Assembly (NCBI RefSeq): GCF_004339665.1
Contig: NZ_SMMU01000024.1
Coordinates: 1 to 56,596, forward strand
Reading direction: 5' to 3'
Source of the DNA: Azotobacter chroococcum
Lineage (GTDB): Bacteria > Pseudomonadota > Gammaproteobacteria > Pseudomonadales > Pseudomonadaceae
DNA length: 56,596 nucleotides
Shown: piece by piece, positions 10,106-19,267 of the stretch
Numbering within the stretch: the stretch's first letter is position 1
Layout of the letters: every line of letters begins with the position of its first letter
The notes under the pieces: generated by a model
What the model was told of the DNA's origin: nothing
The model's database searches: none
What the model saw: the letters and a program-made list of their open reading frames with translations, nothing else
Made by a program: the position numbers and the translations under genes

Positions 10106-12601
10106 ATGTCCGATCTGTTTGCCGACCATCCGCGCGACGCCGCGACCTACCATGAACTCTTCGACGCCAGCGGCAAGGTCCGCCCGCACTGGCGGCCGAT
10201 GTTCGATTTCCTGCGGCGTTTCACGCCGGCACAGCTGCGCCAGCGCCAGGCCCTGCTGACCCGGCAGATCCAGGAAAACGGGGTGACCTACAACGTCTAT
10301 GCCGATCCCGACGGCGCCGACCGCCCCTGGGAGCTGGACCTGCTGCCCAACATCATTCCCGCCGAGGAGTGGCAGCAGCTCGCCGAGGGCGTGGCGCAGC
10401 GCGCGACCCTGCTGAACGCGGTGCTGGCCGATGTCTATGGCCCGCAGCGGCTGCTCGCCGAGGGGCTGCTGCCCACCGACCTGGTGTTCGGCCACAGCAA
10501 CTTCCTCTGGCCCTGCCGGGGCATCGAGCCGCCGGGCGGCACCTGGCTGCACGTCTACGCGGTGGACCTGGCGCGGGCGCCGGACGGCCGCTGGTGGGTC
10601 ACCGCCGACCGCACCCAGGCGCCCTCCGGCGCCGGCTACGCGCTGGAGAACCGCCAGTTCGTCTCGCGCGCCTTCCCCGACCTGTACCGCGACCTGCGCG
10701 TGCAGTACGTGGCCGGCTACTTCCACACCCTGCGCGAGACCCTGGCGCGCGAGGCGCCGAGCGACGGCGAGACGCCGCTGGTGGTGCTGCTGACCCCCGG
10801 GCGCTTCAACGAAACCTACTTCGAGCATCTCTACCTGGCCCGCCAGCTGGGTTATCCGCTGGTCGAGGGCAGCGACCTGACGGTGCGCGACGCCACCGTC
10901 TACCTGAAGACCCTGGGCGGCCTGAAGCGGGTCCATGCCCTGCTGCGCCGCCTCGACGACGATTACTGCGATCCGCTGGAGCTGCGTACCGACTCCGCCC
11001 TCGGCGTGCCCGGCCTGCTCGATGCGGTCCGCGAGGGCCGCGTGCTGGTGGCCAACGCCCTCGGCAGCGGCGTGCTGGAGTCGCCGGGGCTGCCGGGCTT
11101 TTTGCCGGCGATCAGCCGCAAGCTGTTCGGCGAGGAGCTGCTGCTGCCGTCGATCGCCAGCTGGTGGTGCGGCGAACCGCCGGTGCTGCAGGAGGTGCTG
11201 AAGAAGCTGCCGCAGCTGATGATCCGCTCGGCCTATCCGGCGCGCCACTTCGACCCGCTGTTCGGCCCCGACCTGGATGCGAAGCAGCGCGCGGCCCTGG
11301 CCGAGCGCCTGCGCCAGCGCCCCTACGCCTATGTCGGCCTGGAGCGTCCGCAGCTGTCGCGGGCGCCGATGTGGGAGGGCGAGCGCGGCAAGCTGGAGGC
11401 GCGGCCGATCGGCATGCGGGTGTTCGCCGTGGCCAGCGCCGACGGCTACCGGGTGATGCCCGGCGGCCTGACCCGGGTCGCCGGCCATGCCAACGCCGAG
11501 ATGCTGTCGATGCAGCGTGGCGGGGCGAGCAAGGACACCTGGGTGCTCGGCGGGCGCCACGCGGCCAGCGAGCCCTGGCAGTGGGTGCGTCCGCTGGGCG
11601 TGGCCGACATCGTGCGCAGCGACCCCTACCTGCCGTCGCGGGTGGTCGAGAACCTCTACTGGTTCGGCCGCTACAGCGAGCGCTGCGAGGAGGGCGCGCG
11701 CCTGCTGCGCATCATGCTGGCCGGCTACGTCGACAACGGCAACGACCCGCAGGCCCAGCAGGCCGCGCTGGCGGTGGCCGAGGGCCTCGGCCTGCTGCCG
11801 GCGCCGTCCTGCGACTGCGACCTGGAAGGCCGGCTGCGTCGCGCCGTGCTGGGCAAGGACTGGCCGTCCAGCCTGCGCAACAACCTGCAGTACCTGCACA
11901 TGGCCGCGGCCAGCGTGCGCGGCAAGCTGTCCCAGCAGAACTGGCAGGCCCTGCTGGAGCTGCAGCGCGCGGCGCACTGCCTGGAGAACGAGGAGGCCGA
12001 CCTCGGCGAGCTGCTGGACTTCCTCGACAGCCAGCTGGTGTCCATGGCGGCCCTCTCCGGCTTCGTGCTCGACGACATGACCCGCGACCACGGCTGGCTG
12101 TTCCTGCTGATCGGCTGCCGCATCGAGCGCCTGCAGTTCCTCGCCGAGAGCATCGCCGGCTTCCTGCGTGGCCGCGCCGTGCACGACCAGTCGGCACTGA
12201 CCTGGCTGCTCGAGCTGGGCAACAGCAGCATCACCTACCGCACTCGCTACCTGGCCACGGCGCAGCTGATCCCGGTGCTCGACCTGCTCCTGCTCGACGA
12301 GCAGAATCCCCATGCGGTGCTCTACCAGCTGCATGTGCTGCGCAGCTCGCTGCGCCGCCTCGGCGAGAGCTTCGAGATGGCGCCGGGGCCGGACCTGCAG
12401 GCCATGCACGACCGCCTGGCCGCCTTCGACCTCGGGCGGCTGGAATACAATCCCTTCGCCTATCCCGACAACCCCGCCGCGCCGAACGAACTGGCCGACC
12501 TGCTCTGCGAGGTCGCCGCGGAGACGGGACGGCTTTCCGACCACCTCGGCCTGCGCTTCTTCGTTCATGTCGACGCCAGCCAACGGACCCAGTCGCGATG
12601 A
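10106..12601 (+). CDS. Circularly permuted ATP-grasp (type 2) / alpha-E domain fusion
   Basis: The 831-residue protein has an N-terminal circularly permuted ATP-grasp ligase region, with GVTYNVYADPDG near the start, then VFGHSNFLWPCRG, TADRTQAPSGAGYALENR and VVLLTPGRFNETYFEH. A C-terminal all-helical alpha-E domain begins near SRVVENLYWFGRYSERCEE, with SLRNNLQYLHMAA later. In the family, the ATP-grasp part is predicted to form peptide-like amide bonds. The gene follows the transglutaminase by 115 bases and its stop overlaps the next start (ATGA), so the two products are probably made in step. The start ATG at 10106 has only a weak ribosome site; the homologous N-terminus supports it. Confidence 0.85.
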   Translation: MSDLFADHPRDAATYHELFDASGKVRPHWRPMFDFLRRFTPAQLRQRQALLTRQIQENGVTYNVYADPDGADRPWELDLLPNIIPAEEWQQLAEGVAQRATLLNAVLADVYGPQRLLAEGLLPTDLVFGHSNFLWPCRGIEPPGGTWLHVYAVDLARAPDGRWWVTADRTQAPSGAGYALENRQFVSRAFPDLYRDLRVQYVAGYFHTLRETLAREAPSDGETPLVVLLTPGRFNETYFEHLYLARQLGYPLVEGSDLTVRDATVYLKTLGGLKRVHALLRRLDDDYCDPLELRTDSALGVPGLLDAVREGRVLVANALGSGVLESPGLPGFLPAISRKLFGEELLLPSIASWWCGEPPVLQEVLKKLPQLMIRSAYPARHFDPLFGPDLDAKQRAALAERLRQRPYAYVGLERPQLSRAPMWEGERGKLEARPIGMRVFAVASADGYRVMPGGLTRVAGHANAEMLSMQRGGASKDTWVLGGRHAASEPWQWVRPLGVADIVRSDPYLPSRVVENLYWFGRYSERCEEGARLLRIMLAGYVDNGNDPQAQQAALAVAEGLGLLPAPSCDCDLEGRLRRAVLGKDWPSSLRNNLQYLHMAAASVRGKLSQQNWQALLELQRAAHCLENEEADLGELLDFLDSQLVSMAALSGFVLDDMTRDHGWLFLLIGCRIERLQFLAESIAGFLRGRAVHDQSALTWLLELGNSSITYRTRYLATAQLIPVLDLLLLDEQNPHAVLYQLHVLRSSLRRLGESFEMAPGPDLQAMHDRLAAFDLGRLEYNPFAYPDNPAAPNELADLLCEVAAETGRLSDHLGLRFFVHVDASQRTQSR

Positions 12602-13512
12602 CCTCTGCCCATTACCGCATCGTCCACGCCACCTGCTACCGCTATTCGGCGCCGGTGTCCCTGGCCAAGCAGCTGGCCCACCTGTGGCCGCGCGACTGCC
12701 CCTGGCAGCGCTGCCGCAGCCGCGAGCTGCACGTCGGCCCGCCGCCGACCTGGCGAATCGACGACCTCGATGCCTTCGGCAACCCGCTGACCCGGCTGGC
12801 CTTCGAGTGCCCCCACCATGAGCTGGAAGTGCGCGCCCGGCTGCAGGTGGAGGTGCTGCCGCGCCCGGCCTTCGATCTGGCCGACTCGCCGGCCTGGGAG
12901 CAGGTCTGCCTGGGCCTGGCCTACAGCGGCCGGCCACTGGACGCCGAGCAGCTGGAGGCGGCACGCTTTCGCTTCGACTCGCCCTACGTGCTCCTCGAGC
13001 AGAGCTTCGCCGCCTACGCCGACGACTGCTTCGTCGCCGGACGGCCGCTGCTGCTGGCGGTGCAGGCGCTGATGGAGAAGATCTTCCGCGAGTTCACCTT
13101 TGATGCCGCCGCCACCCAGGTGGCCACGCCGCTGGAGCAGGTGCTCGAGGAGCGTCGCGGGGTCTGCCAGGACTTCGCCCACCTGATGCTCGCCTGCCTG
13201 CGCTCCCGGGGCCTAGCGGCGCGCTACGTCAGCGGCTACCTGCTGACCCAGCCGCCGCCCGGCCAGCCCCGGCTGATCGGCGCCGACGCCTCCCACGCCT
13301 GGATCTCGGTCTACTGCCCGCGGCAGGGCTGGGTCGACTTCGATCCGACCAACAACATGCGTCCGGCCCTCGAGCACATCACCCTGGCCTGGGGTCGCGA
13401 CTTCGCCGATGTCTCGCCGCTGCGCGGGGTGATCCTCGGCGGCGGCAGCCACGACCCGGAAGTGAGCGTCACCGTCATGCCCCTGGCCGAGGCCGAGCGG
13501 CACGCGCTTTAG
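12598..13512 (+). CDS. Transglutaminase family protein
   Basis: The 304-residue protein has a bacterial transglutaminase N-terminal domain (MTSAHYRIVHATCYRY) and a transglutaminase-like cysteine protease core. The triad is visible: Cys in RRGVCQDFAHLML, His in DASHAWISVYCP, Asp in GWVDFDPTNN. Family members are thought to hydrolyse or transfer amide bonds made by the neighbouring ATP-grasp enzyme. The start is fixed by the ATGA overlap with the previous stop. It ends shortly before a DUF3617 gene. Two transglutaminases in one operon, one 1117 residues and one 304, is the arrangement seen in other proteobacteria. Confidence 0.85.
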   Translation: MTSAHYRIVHATCYRYSAPVSLAKQLAHLWPRDCPWQRCRSRELHVGPPPTWRIDDLDAFGNPLTRLAFECPHHELEVRARLQVEVLPRPAFDLADSPAWEQVCLGLAYSGRPLDAEQLEAARFRFDSPYVLLEQSFAAYADDCFVAGRPLLLAVQALMEKIFREFTFDAAATQVATPLEQVLEERRGVCQDFAHLMLACLRSRGLAARYVSGYLLTQPPPGQPRLIGADASHAWISVYCPRQGWVDFDPTNNMRPALEHITLAWGRDFADVSPLRGVILGGGSHDPEVSVTVMPLAEAERHAL

Positions 13513-13554
13513 CTTTTCCTTGCGGGCCGTCCGGCCCCCGAACAGGAGTTCGTC

Positions 13555-14088
13555 ATGAAATCCCCGCTATCCTTGTGTATCACCGCCTGCCTGGCGGCCT
13601 TCGCGCTGCCGGCGCAGGCCCTGGAAATCCTCCCCGGCCTCTGGGAGTTCGAGTCCAAGGGCGTGGTGGCGGGCGGCATGCCGCTGCCCGACATGCAGGA
13701 AATCCGTGCGCAGATGCAGAAGCTGCCGCCCGAGCGGCGCCAGGCGATGGAGGACATGCTCACCCGGCAGGGCGTCGAGATGGGCGACAAGGGCGTGCGC
13801 GCCTGCCTGAGCGAGGAGCAGGTCAAGTCCCAGGCGCTGCCGTTCCAGGACGACCGCCCCGGCTGCAACCAGGAAGTGACCGAGCGCAGCGACCAGCTCT
13901 GGAAGTTCCGCTTCCACTGCCCGGACTCCCAGGGCGAGGGCGAGACCCGCTTCGCCAGCGACCGCGAATTCACCACCGTGGTGAACATCGTCACCGCCGG
14001 CAAGAGCGGCGTCACCCACATGGAATCCCATGCCCGCTGGGTAGGCAGCGACTGCGGCGGGCTCAAGCCCGGCCAGGGGGCTCGCTAG
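13555..14088 (+). CDS. DUF3617 exported protein
   Basis: The 177-residue protein has a clear Sec signal peptide (residues 1-22, cut after AQA). A DUF3617 domain follows, opening with LEILPGLWEFESK. Paired cysteines (CLSEEQV, GCNQEV, FHCPDS, SDCGG) suggest disulfides in the periplasm. A good ribosome site (AACAGGAG) precedes the ATG. Function is unknown for the family. It ends only 34 bases before the hydrogenase operon, so readthrough from this gene could contribute to hydrogenase transcription. Confidence 0.75.
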   Translation: MKSPLSLCITACLAAFALPAQALEILPGLWEFESKGVVAGGMPLPDMQEIRAQMQKLPPERRQAMEDMLTRQGVEMGDKGVRACLSEEQVKSQALPFQDDRPGCNQEVTERSDQLWKFRFHCPDSQGEGETRFASDREFTTVVNIVTAGKSGVTHMESHARWVGSDCGGLKPGQGAR

Positions 14089-14122
14089 CCCCACCCCCGA
14101 CAACCACGAGGAGGCAGGTGTA

Positions 14123-15280
14123 ATGGATGCTCTGCCGACCACAACGACCGCCGCGGTCCTCGACCGCGACGGCCTGCAGGCCCTGATCGAGGCCCTCGCC
14201 GCCCGCGGCTTCCGGGTGCTCGGGCCGCTCGTGCGCGACGAGGCGATCGTCTACGACGAGATCGCCGGGGTGGCCGACCTGCCGGCCGGCTGGACCGATC
14301 GCCAGGGCCCCGGGCAGTACCGCCTGGAGCGGCGCGACGACCAGGCGCTGTTCGGCTTCGCCGCTGCGCCGCAATCCTGGAAGCGCTTCCTGCATCCGCC
14401 GGTCGAAACCCTCTGGCGGGTGCGGCAGGGAGAGGGCGGGCTGCTCTTCAGCACCGCCGCCGAGGCGACGCCCAGATACGCCTTTCTCGGCGTGCGCGCC
14501 TGCGACCTCCATGCCATCGCCATCCAGGACCGGGTGCTCTGCGAGGGCGACTATCGCGATGACGCCTACGCGCGCCGCCGGCGCGGCGCCTTCATCGTCG
14601 CGCTGAACTGCTCAGAGGCCGGCGACACCTGCTTCTGCGTGTCCATGGGCAGCGGGCCGAAGGCCGCGGGCGCCTTCGACCTGGCGCTGACCGAGCTGCT
14701 TGACGAGCGCCGCCACGAGTTCCTGGTCGAGGTCGGCAGCGCGGCGGGCGGCGAGGTACTGGCCAGCCTGCCGCAGCGAGCGGCGCTGGATGCCGACCGG
14801 GCGGCCGCCGCGGCGGTCGTCGAACGTACCGCCGGGCGCATGGGCCGTCAGCTGGACACCGCCGGCCTGCAGGCGCTGCTGCAGGACAACCCGGAGCATC
14901 CGCGCTGGGACGAGGTCGCCGAGCGCTGCCTGAGCTGCGCCAACTGCACCATGGTCTGCCCGACCTGTTTCTGCACCACGGTGGAGGATCACAGCGACCT
15001 GGCGGGCGGCTCCGCCGAGCGGGTACGCCTGTGGGATTCCTGCTTCACCCTGGACTTTTCCTATATCCACGGCGGCAGCGTGCGGCAGACCGACAAGGGC
15101 CGCTACCGCCAGTGGATGACCCACAAGCTGTCCACCTGGTTCGACCAGTTCGGCAGCTCCGGCTGCGTCGGCTGCGGGCGCTGCATCACCTGGTGCCCGG
15201 TGGGCATTGACATCACCGAGGAGGCGGCGGCCATCCGCGCCACGCCGCACGTCCAGGGAGGCTCCCATGGAGAGTCTTGA
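14123..15280 (+). CDS. hydB: NAD(P)-linked [NiFe] hydrogenase beta subunit (4Fe-4S dicluster)
   Basis: The 385-residue subunit matches the beta chain of group 3b bifunctional hydrogenases (sulfhydrogenase HydB), which passes electrons between the flavin subunit and the small subunit. Its N-terminal two-thirds carry the family block [17 protein letters not shown] and [18 protein letters not shown]. Two cluster motifs are at the C-terminus: [16 protein letters not shown] and [17 protein letters not shown]. The start has a strong AGGAGG. The next gene starts inside its last codons (14-base overlap). The same family also resembles anaerobic sulfite reductase subunit A, but the flanking [NiFe] genes settle the role. 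Confidence 0.88.
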   Translation: MDALPTTTTAAVLDRDGLQALIEALAARGFRVLGPLVRDEAIVYDEIAGVADLPAGWTDRQGPGQYRLERRDDQALFGFAAAPQSWKRFLHPPVETLWRVRQGEGGLLFSTAAEATPRYAFLGVRACDLHAIAIQDRVLCEGDYRDDAYARRRRGAFIVALNCSEAGDTCFCVSMGSGPKAAGAFDLALTELLDERRHEFLVEVGSAAGGEVLASLPQRAALDADRAAAAAVVERTAGRMGRQLDTAGLQALLQDNPEHPRWDEVAERCLSCANCTMVCPTCFCTTVEDHSDLAGGSAERVRLWDSCFTLDFSYIHGGSVRQTDKGRYRQWMTHKLSTWFDQFGSSGCVGCGRCITWCPVGIDITEEAAAIRATPHVQGGSHGES

Positions 15281-15725
15281 GGAGATTCTCGGCCGGCATC
15301 CCTTCTTCGCCGGCTTCGAGGCCGAGCACGGCCGGCTGGTCGCCGGCTGCGCGCGCAACGTGCGCTTCGCCGCCGGGCAGTACCTGTTCCGCGAGGGCGA
15401 TCCGGCCGACGAGTTCTTCCTGATCCGCCACGGCCGGGTGGCCCTGGAGCTGGTCGAGCCGGGGCGGCCGCCGGTGGTCTTCGCCACCCTCGGCGAGGGC
15501 GAGATCGTCGGCGCCTCCTGGCTGCTGCCGCCGTACCGCTGGCGCCTCGCCGCCCGCGCCACGGAGCTGACCCGAGCAATCGGCATCGACGCCGCCTGCC
15601 TGCGCGGCAAGTGCGAGGCGGACCACCACTTGGGCTACGCGATGATGAAGCGTTTCCTGCCGATCCTGGTGGAGCGGCTGCAGGCTACCCGCCTGCAGCT
15701 GCTCGATGTCTATGGAAAGCGCTGA
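15267..15725 (+). CDS. Stand-alone cyclic nucleotide-binding domain protein of the hydrogenase operon
   Basis: A 152-residue CRP-like effector domain. It has the beta-roll motifs [27 protein letters not shown] and [21 protein letters not shown], followed by one long helix. The phosphate-binding cassette is altered: the usual FGExAL...R(S/T)A becomes [18 protein letters not shown], so cyclic nucleotide binding is uncertain. No DNA-binding helix-turn-helix follows, so it is not a transcription factor by itself. The start at 15267 lies inside the end of hydB, and the next gene follows by one base, so it is made with the hydrogenase. A role as a regulatory or assembly subunit is inferred from position only. 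Confidence 0.8.
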   Translation: MESLEEILGRHPFFAGFEAEHGRLVAGCARNVRFAAGQYLFREGDPADEFFLIRHGRVALELVEPGRPPVVFATLGEGEIVGASWLLPPYRWRLAARATELTRAIGIDAACLRGKCEADHHLGYAMMKRFLPILVERLQATRLQLLDVYGKR

Positions 15726-15726
15726 G

Positions 15727-16557
15727 ATGACCGCGCCCGATCCTTTCCTGCCGCAGCCCTGGCGGGTCGAGCGGCGCCGCCGCGAGCTGATCGGCGCCGT
15801 GACCCTGGAGCTCGCCCCGCTGGCCGGTGCGCGGCCGGACTTCGCGCCCGGCCAGTTCAACATGCTCTACGTGTTCGGCGTCGGCGAGGTGGCCATCAGC
15901 CTGAGCGGCGATGCCGAGCGCGGCACGACCTTCGTGCACACGCTGCGCAACGTCGGCGCGGTCAGTGGCGCGCTGACCGCTCTGCAGGTCGGCGCGAGCG
16001 TCGGCGTGCGCGGGCCTTTCGGCCGTGGCTGGCCGCTGGCCGAGGCCGAGGGCGCGGACGTGCTGCTGGTCGCCGGCGGGCTGGGCCTCGCGCCGCTGCG
16101 CCCGGCGCTCTACGCGATCCTCGCCCGGCGCGAGCGCTACGGCCGGGTGGTGATCATGGTCGGCAGCCGCAGTCCCGAGGACATCCTCTACCGCCGCGAG
16201 CTGGAGCACTGGCGCCGGCGTCCCGACCTCGAGGTGCTGCTCACCGTCGACCATGCCGACGCCGACTGGCGCGGCCATGTCGGCGTGGTGCCGGCGCTGA
16301 TCCCGCATGCCGGGCTGGACCCCGCGGAGACGCTGGCGCTGGTCTGCGGGCCGGAGGTGATGATGCGCTTCACCGCCAACGCCCTGCTCGCCGCCGGCAT
16401 CCGGCCCGAGCGCATCCACCTGTCGATGGAGCGCAACATGAAGTGCGCCGTCGGCCAGTGCGGGCACTGCCAGTTCGGGCCGTTCTTCGTCTGCAAGGAC
16501 GGGCCGGTGCTGCGCTACGACCGCATCGGCACCATCCTCGCCGTGCCGGAGATCTGA
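15727..16557 (+). CDS. hydG: NAD(P)-linked [NiFe] hydrogenase gamma subunit (FAD/NAD-binding)
   Basis: A 276-residue ferredoxin-NADP reductase-like subunit that exchanges electrons with NAD(P). It has an FAD-binding barrel (residues about 15-100, with [21 protein letters not shown]), an NAD-binding Rossmann part ([30 protein letters not shown]) and a C-terminal [2Fe-2S] binding motif ([22 protein letters not shown]), as in PyrK/HydG. The start is the ATG at 15727, one base after the upstream stop, with GGAAAG in front; earlier Mets at 15706 and 15712 would overlap more. The gene ends one base before the small-subunit ATG. Confidence 0.88.
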   Translation: MTAPDPFLPQPWRVERRRRELIGAVTLELAPLAGARPDFAPGQFNMLYVFGVGEVAISLSGDAERGTTFVHTLRNVGAVSGALTALQVGASVGVRGPFGRGWPLAEAEGADVLLVAGGLGLAPLRPALYAILARRERYGRVVIMVGSRSPEDILYRRELEHWRRRPDLEVLLTVDHADADWRGHVGVVPALIPHAGLDPAETLALVCGPEVMMRFTANALLAAGIRPERIHLSMERNMKCAVGQCGHCQFGPFFVCKDGPVLRYDRIGTILAVPEI

Positions 16558-16558
16558 G

Positions 16559-17329
16559 ATGGATTCACGCCCGCGCCTGGCGGTCTGGAAGTTCGCCTCC
16601 TGCGACGGCTGCCAGCTGTCGTTGCTCGACTGCGAGGACGAGCTGCTGTCGCTCGCCGAGGCCGTAGAGATCGCCTACTTCGCCGAGGCCTCCAGCGCCA
16701 TGGAGGGCGGCCCCTACGACCTCTCGCTGGTGGAGGGCTCGATCACCACGGCCCACGACGCCGAACGCATCCGCGAGGTGCGCCGGCAGTCGAAGTTCCT
16801 CGTCACCATCGGCGCCTGCGCCACCGCCGGGGGCATCCAGGCGTTGCGCAACTTCGCCGACGTCAACGAGTACATTTCCGTCGTGTACGCCTCGCCGCAG
16901 TACATCGAGACCCTGGCCACCTCGACGCCGATCGCCGCCCACGTGCCGGTGGACTTCGAGCTGCGCGGCTGCCCGATCAACAAGGTGCAGCTGCTCGAGG
17001 TGATCTCGGCCTTCCTCGCCGGGCGCAAGCCATCGATCCCCACCTACAGCGTGTGCATCGAGTGCAAGCGGCGCGGCAACCTCTGCGTGATGGTGCAGGG
17101 CACGCCCTGCCTGGGGCCGGTGACCCAGGCCGGCTGCGGCGCGCTCTGTCCGGGCTGCCGGCGCGGCTGCTACGGCTGCTACGGGCCGATGGAGACCCCG
17201 GACACCGCCATGCTGGCGCGCCAGTGGAGTGCCATGGGCGTCGCGCCGCGGGACATCCGCCGCGCCTTCCACACCTTCAACGCCTGGGCGCCGGCGTTCC
17301 GCGAGGAGGGCGAGGCCCATGACGACTGA
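16559..17329 (+). CDS. hydD: [NiFe] hydrogenase small subunit
   Basis: The 256-residue electron-transfer subunit has the proximal cluster motif [14 protein letters not shown] near residue 15, [14 protein letters not shown] in the middle, and Cys-rich C-terminal cluster ligands ([40 protein letters not shown]). There is no Tat signal peptide, so the enzyme is cytoplasmic, as expected for group 3. The stop overlaps the large-subunit start by 11 bases. Pattern and length fit the delta subunit of the bifunctional group 3b type. Exact subgroup assignment would need a tree. Confidence 0.9.
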   Translation: MDSRPRLAVWKFASCDGCQLSLLDCEDELLSLAEAVEIAYFAEASSAMEGGPYDLSLVEGSITTAHDAERIREVRRQSKFLVTIGACATAGGIQALRNFADVNEYISVVYASPQYIETLATSTPIAAHVPVDFELRGCPINKVQLLEVISAFLAGRKPSIPTYSVCIECKRRGNLCVMVQGTPCLGPVTQAGCGALCPGCRRGCYGCYGPMETPDTAMLARQWSAMGVAPRDIRRAFHTFNAWAPAFREEGEAHDD

Positions 17330-18620
17330 CAGGACGACCAGGCGGATCACCGTCGACTACCTGGCCCGCGTCGAGGGCGAGGGCTCGCTCGACCTGCACA
17401 TCGAGGGCGACCGGGTCACCGCGGCGCGGCTCGGCATCTTCGAGCCGCCGCGCTTCTTCGAGGCCTTCCTGCGCGGCCGCGGTTTCGCCGAGACGCCGGA
17501 CATCGTCGCGCGGATCTGCGGCATCTGCCCGGTGGCCTACCAGATGAGCGCGGTGCACGCCTTGGAGAACGCCTTCGGCGTGCGCGTCGAAGGGCCGCTG
17601 CGGGCGCTGCGCCGGCTGCTCTACTGCGGCGAGTGGATCGAAAGCCATGCGCTGCATGTGGTCATGCTGCACGCCCCGGACTTTCTCGGCTATCCGGACG
17701 CGATCCGCATGGCCGCCGAGCACGGCGAGCGGGTGCGCGGCGCTCTGGCGCTGAAGAAGGCCGGCAATTCGATCATCCGCCTGCTCGGCGGGCGCGAGAT
17801 CCACCCGGTCAACGTCCGCGTCGGCGGCTTCTACCGGGTGCCGAGCCGTGCCGAACTGATGCCGCTGGCCGAGCAGCTGGGCCGCGCCCGCGAGAGCGCC
17901 GTCGAGCTGGTGCGCTGGGTGGCGGGCTTCGCCTTCCCGCGGATCGAGCGCGACTACGAGTTCGTCGCCCTGCGCCATCCGCACGAGTATCCGCTCAACG
18001 AGGGCCGGCTGGTGTCCAGCCGCGGCCTGGACATCGACATCGCCGACTACGAGAGCGAGTTCGAGGAGTGCCAGGTGCCGCATTCGACGGCGCTGCATTC
18101 GCTGCTCAAGCGGCGCGGCGCCTACCTGGTCGGGCCGCTGGCGCGCTACGCGCTGAACTTCGACCGGCTGCCCGAGGGGATACAGGCTCTGGCCCGCGAG
18201 GTCGGCCTCGGCCCGGTGTGCCGCAATCCCTTCCAGAGCATCGTGGTGCGCGCCCTGGAAGTCCTCTACGCCTGCGAGGAGGCGCTCGCCATCATCGCCG
18301 CCTACCAGCCGCCGGCCGTCGCCGCCGTGCCGGTGGAGCCGCGCGCCGCCACCGGCTTCGGCTGCACCGAGGCGCCGCGCGGCACCCTCTGGCATCGCTA
18401 CGAGGTGGCTGCCGACGGCGCCCTCGCGGACGCGCGCATCGTCCCGCCCACCTCCCAGAACCAGCCGAGCATCGAGGCGGACCTGGAGGCGGTCGCCACG
18501 CCGATCCTCGACCAGCCCGAGGCGTTCATCCGCCAGCGCTGCGAGCTCGCCATCCGCAACTACGACCCCTGCATCTCCTGCTCGACCCACTTCCTCCGGC
18601 TGGCATTGCACCGGACATGA
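17319..18620 (+). CDS. hydA: [NiFe] hydrogenase large (catalytic) subunit
   Basis: The 433-residue subunit carries the Ni-Fe(CN)2CO site. The L1 motif [10 protein letters not shown] holds Cys67 and Cys70. The L2 motif DPCISCSTH holds Cys418, Cys421 and His424. Nine residues remain after His424 and would be cut off by the maturation protease. The L1 start is preceded by [11 protein letters not shown], typical of group 3. The start is the ATG at 17319 within the small-subunit end. No Tat or membrane feature is seen. With the flavin and Fe-S subunits it forms a soluble NAD(P)-coupled H2 enzyme, working either as H2 uptake or as an electron valve. The protease gene follows with ATGA overlap. Confidence 0.92.
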   Translation: MTTDRTTRRITVDYLARVEGEGSLDLHIEGDRVTAARLGIFEPPRFFEAFLRGRGFAETPDIVARICGICPVAYQMSAVHALENAFGVRVEGPLRALRRLLYCGEWIESHALHVVMLHAPDFLGYPDAIRMAAEHGERVRGALALKKAGNSIIRLLGGREIHPVNVRVGGFYRVPSRAELMPLAEQLGRARESAVELVRWVAGFAFPRIERDYEFVALRHPHEYPLNEGRLVSSRGLDIDIADYESEFEECQVPHSTALHSLLKRRGAYLVGPLARYALNFDRLPEGIQALAREVGLGPVCRNPFQSIVVRALEVLYACEEALAIIAAYQPPAVAAVPVEPRAATGFGCTEAPRGTLWHRYEVAADGALADARIVPPTSQNQPSIEADLEAVATPILDQPEAFIRQRCELAIRNYDPCISCSTHFLRLALHRT

Positions 18621-19102
18621 AGCGGCTGCTGGTGCTCGCCCTCGGCAACCCGGATCGCGGCGACGACGGCCTCGGCCCGGCGGTCGCCGCCCGGCTGCGG
18701 GGCCGGCTGCCCGCCGGTGTCGCGCTGCGGCTGTGCGCCGGCGATGTGCTGGAGCTGATCGAGGAGTGGGCCGGCGTCGATGTCCTGCTCTGCGTGGATG
18801 CCTCGGCGGCGCAGGGCGAGCCGGGGCGCATCCGCCGCCTCGATCTGGCCGCGGACGGGCTGGTGCCGGAGCCGGCGCTGGCGTCCTCTCACGGCTTCGG
18901 CCTGGCCGAGGCGCTGGGGCTGGCTCGCGCCCTCGGGCTGGCACCACCGCGGATCGTCGTGCATGCCGTGGAGGGCTGCCACTTCGCTGCCGGGGCGCCG
19001 CTGAGCGCCGAGGTCGCCGCCGCCGTGGACGAGGTCGCCGAGCGCATGCTCGCCGAAGTCGCCGGCTTCCGACGGCCGGCAGGGGACGCTGCCGCGCCCT
19101 GA
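18617..19102 (+). CDS. Hydrogenase maturation endopeptidase (HyaD/HycI family)
   Basis: The 161-residue nickel-dependent protease trims the C-terminal peptide of the large subunit once nickel is in place. The N-terminal [14 protein letters not shown] has the first metal-ligand acid, DVLLCVDAS has the second, and [11 protein letters not shown] holds the expected His. The ATGA overlap with the large-subunit gene fixes the start and suggests coupled synthesis with its only likely substrate. It is the last gene of the operon. Pleiotropic hyp genes (HypABCDEF) are not in this window and must be elsewhere. Confidence 0.87.
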   Translation: MKRLLVLALGNPDRGDDGLGPAVAARLRGRLPAGVALRLCAGDVLELIEEWAGVDVLLCVDASAAQGEPGRIRRLDLAADGLVPEPALASSHGFGLAEALGLARALGLAPPRIVVHAVEGCHFAAGAPLSAEVAAAVDEVAERMLAEVAGFRRPAGDAAAP

Positions 19103-19267
19103 ACCAGCCGTCTTTGTCCGCCTGGCGACAGGCCTTCTCCCACTTTTGTCGGGGCGGTCATGGCATTTGCCATGCCCATTCTTGACGAAGTTTTCACTGC
19201 GCGTGCGGCATAGTCCATGCCAGGTCGGGGCAAACCCGGCAACCGCATGCTGCAATCGAGGCACCTC

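Noticed and set aside
6607-10107. A 1166-codon open frame on the minus strand
   Set aside because: It is the shadow of the transglutaminase gene in GC-rich DNA; its protein is Ala/Arg/His-rich with no domain and no ribosome site. Similar long shadows oppose or overlap most genes between 1 and 42 kb.
15267-15725. Reading the cNMP-type protein as CooA
   Set aside because: It lacks the HTH domain and the heme-ligand His and N-terminal Pro context of CooA, so it cannot bind the cooF operator.
19115-19130. TGTCCGCCTGGCGACA as a second CooA site
   Set aside because: It fits TGTC-N8-GACA, but only the outer bases are dyadic, no -10 box is at the right distance on either strand, and about one such match is expected by chance in a window this size.
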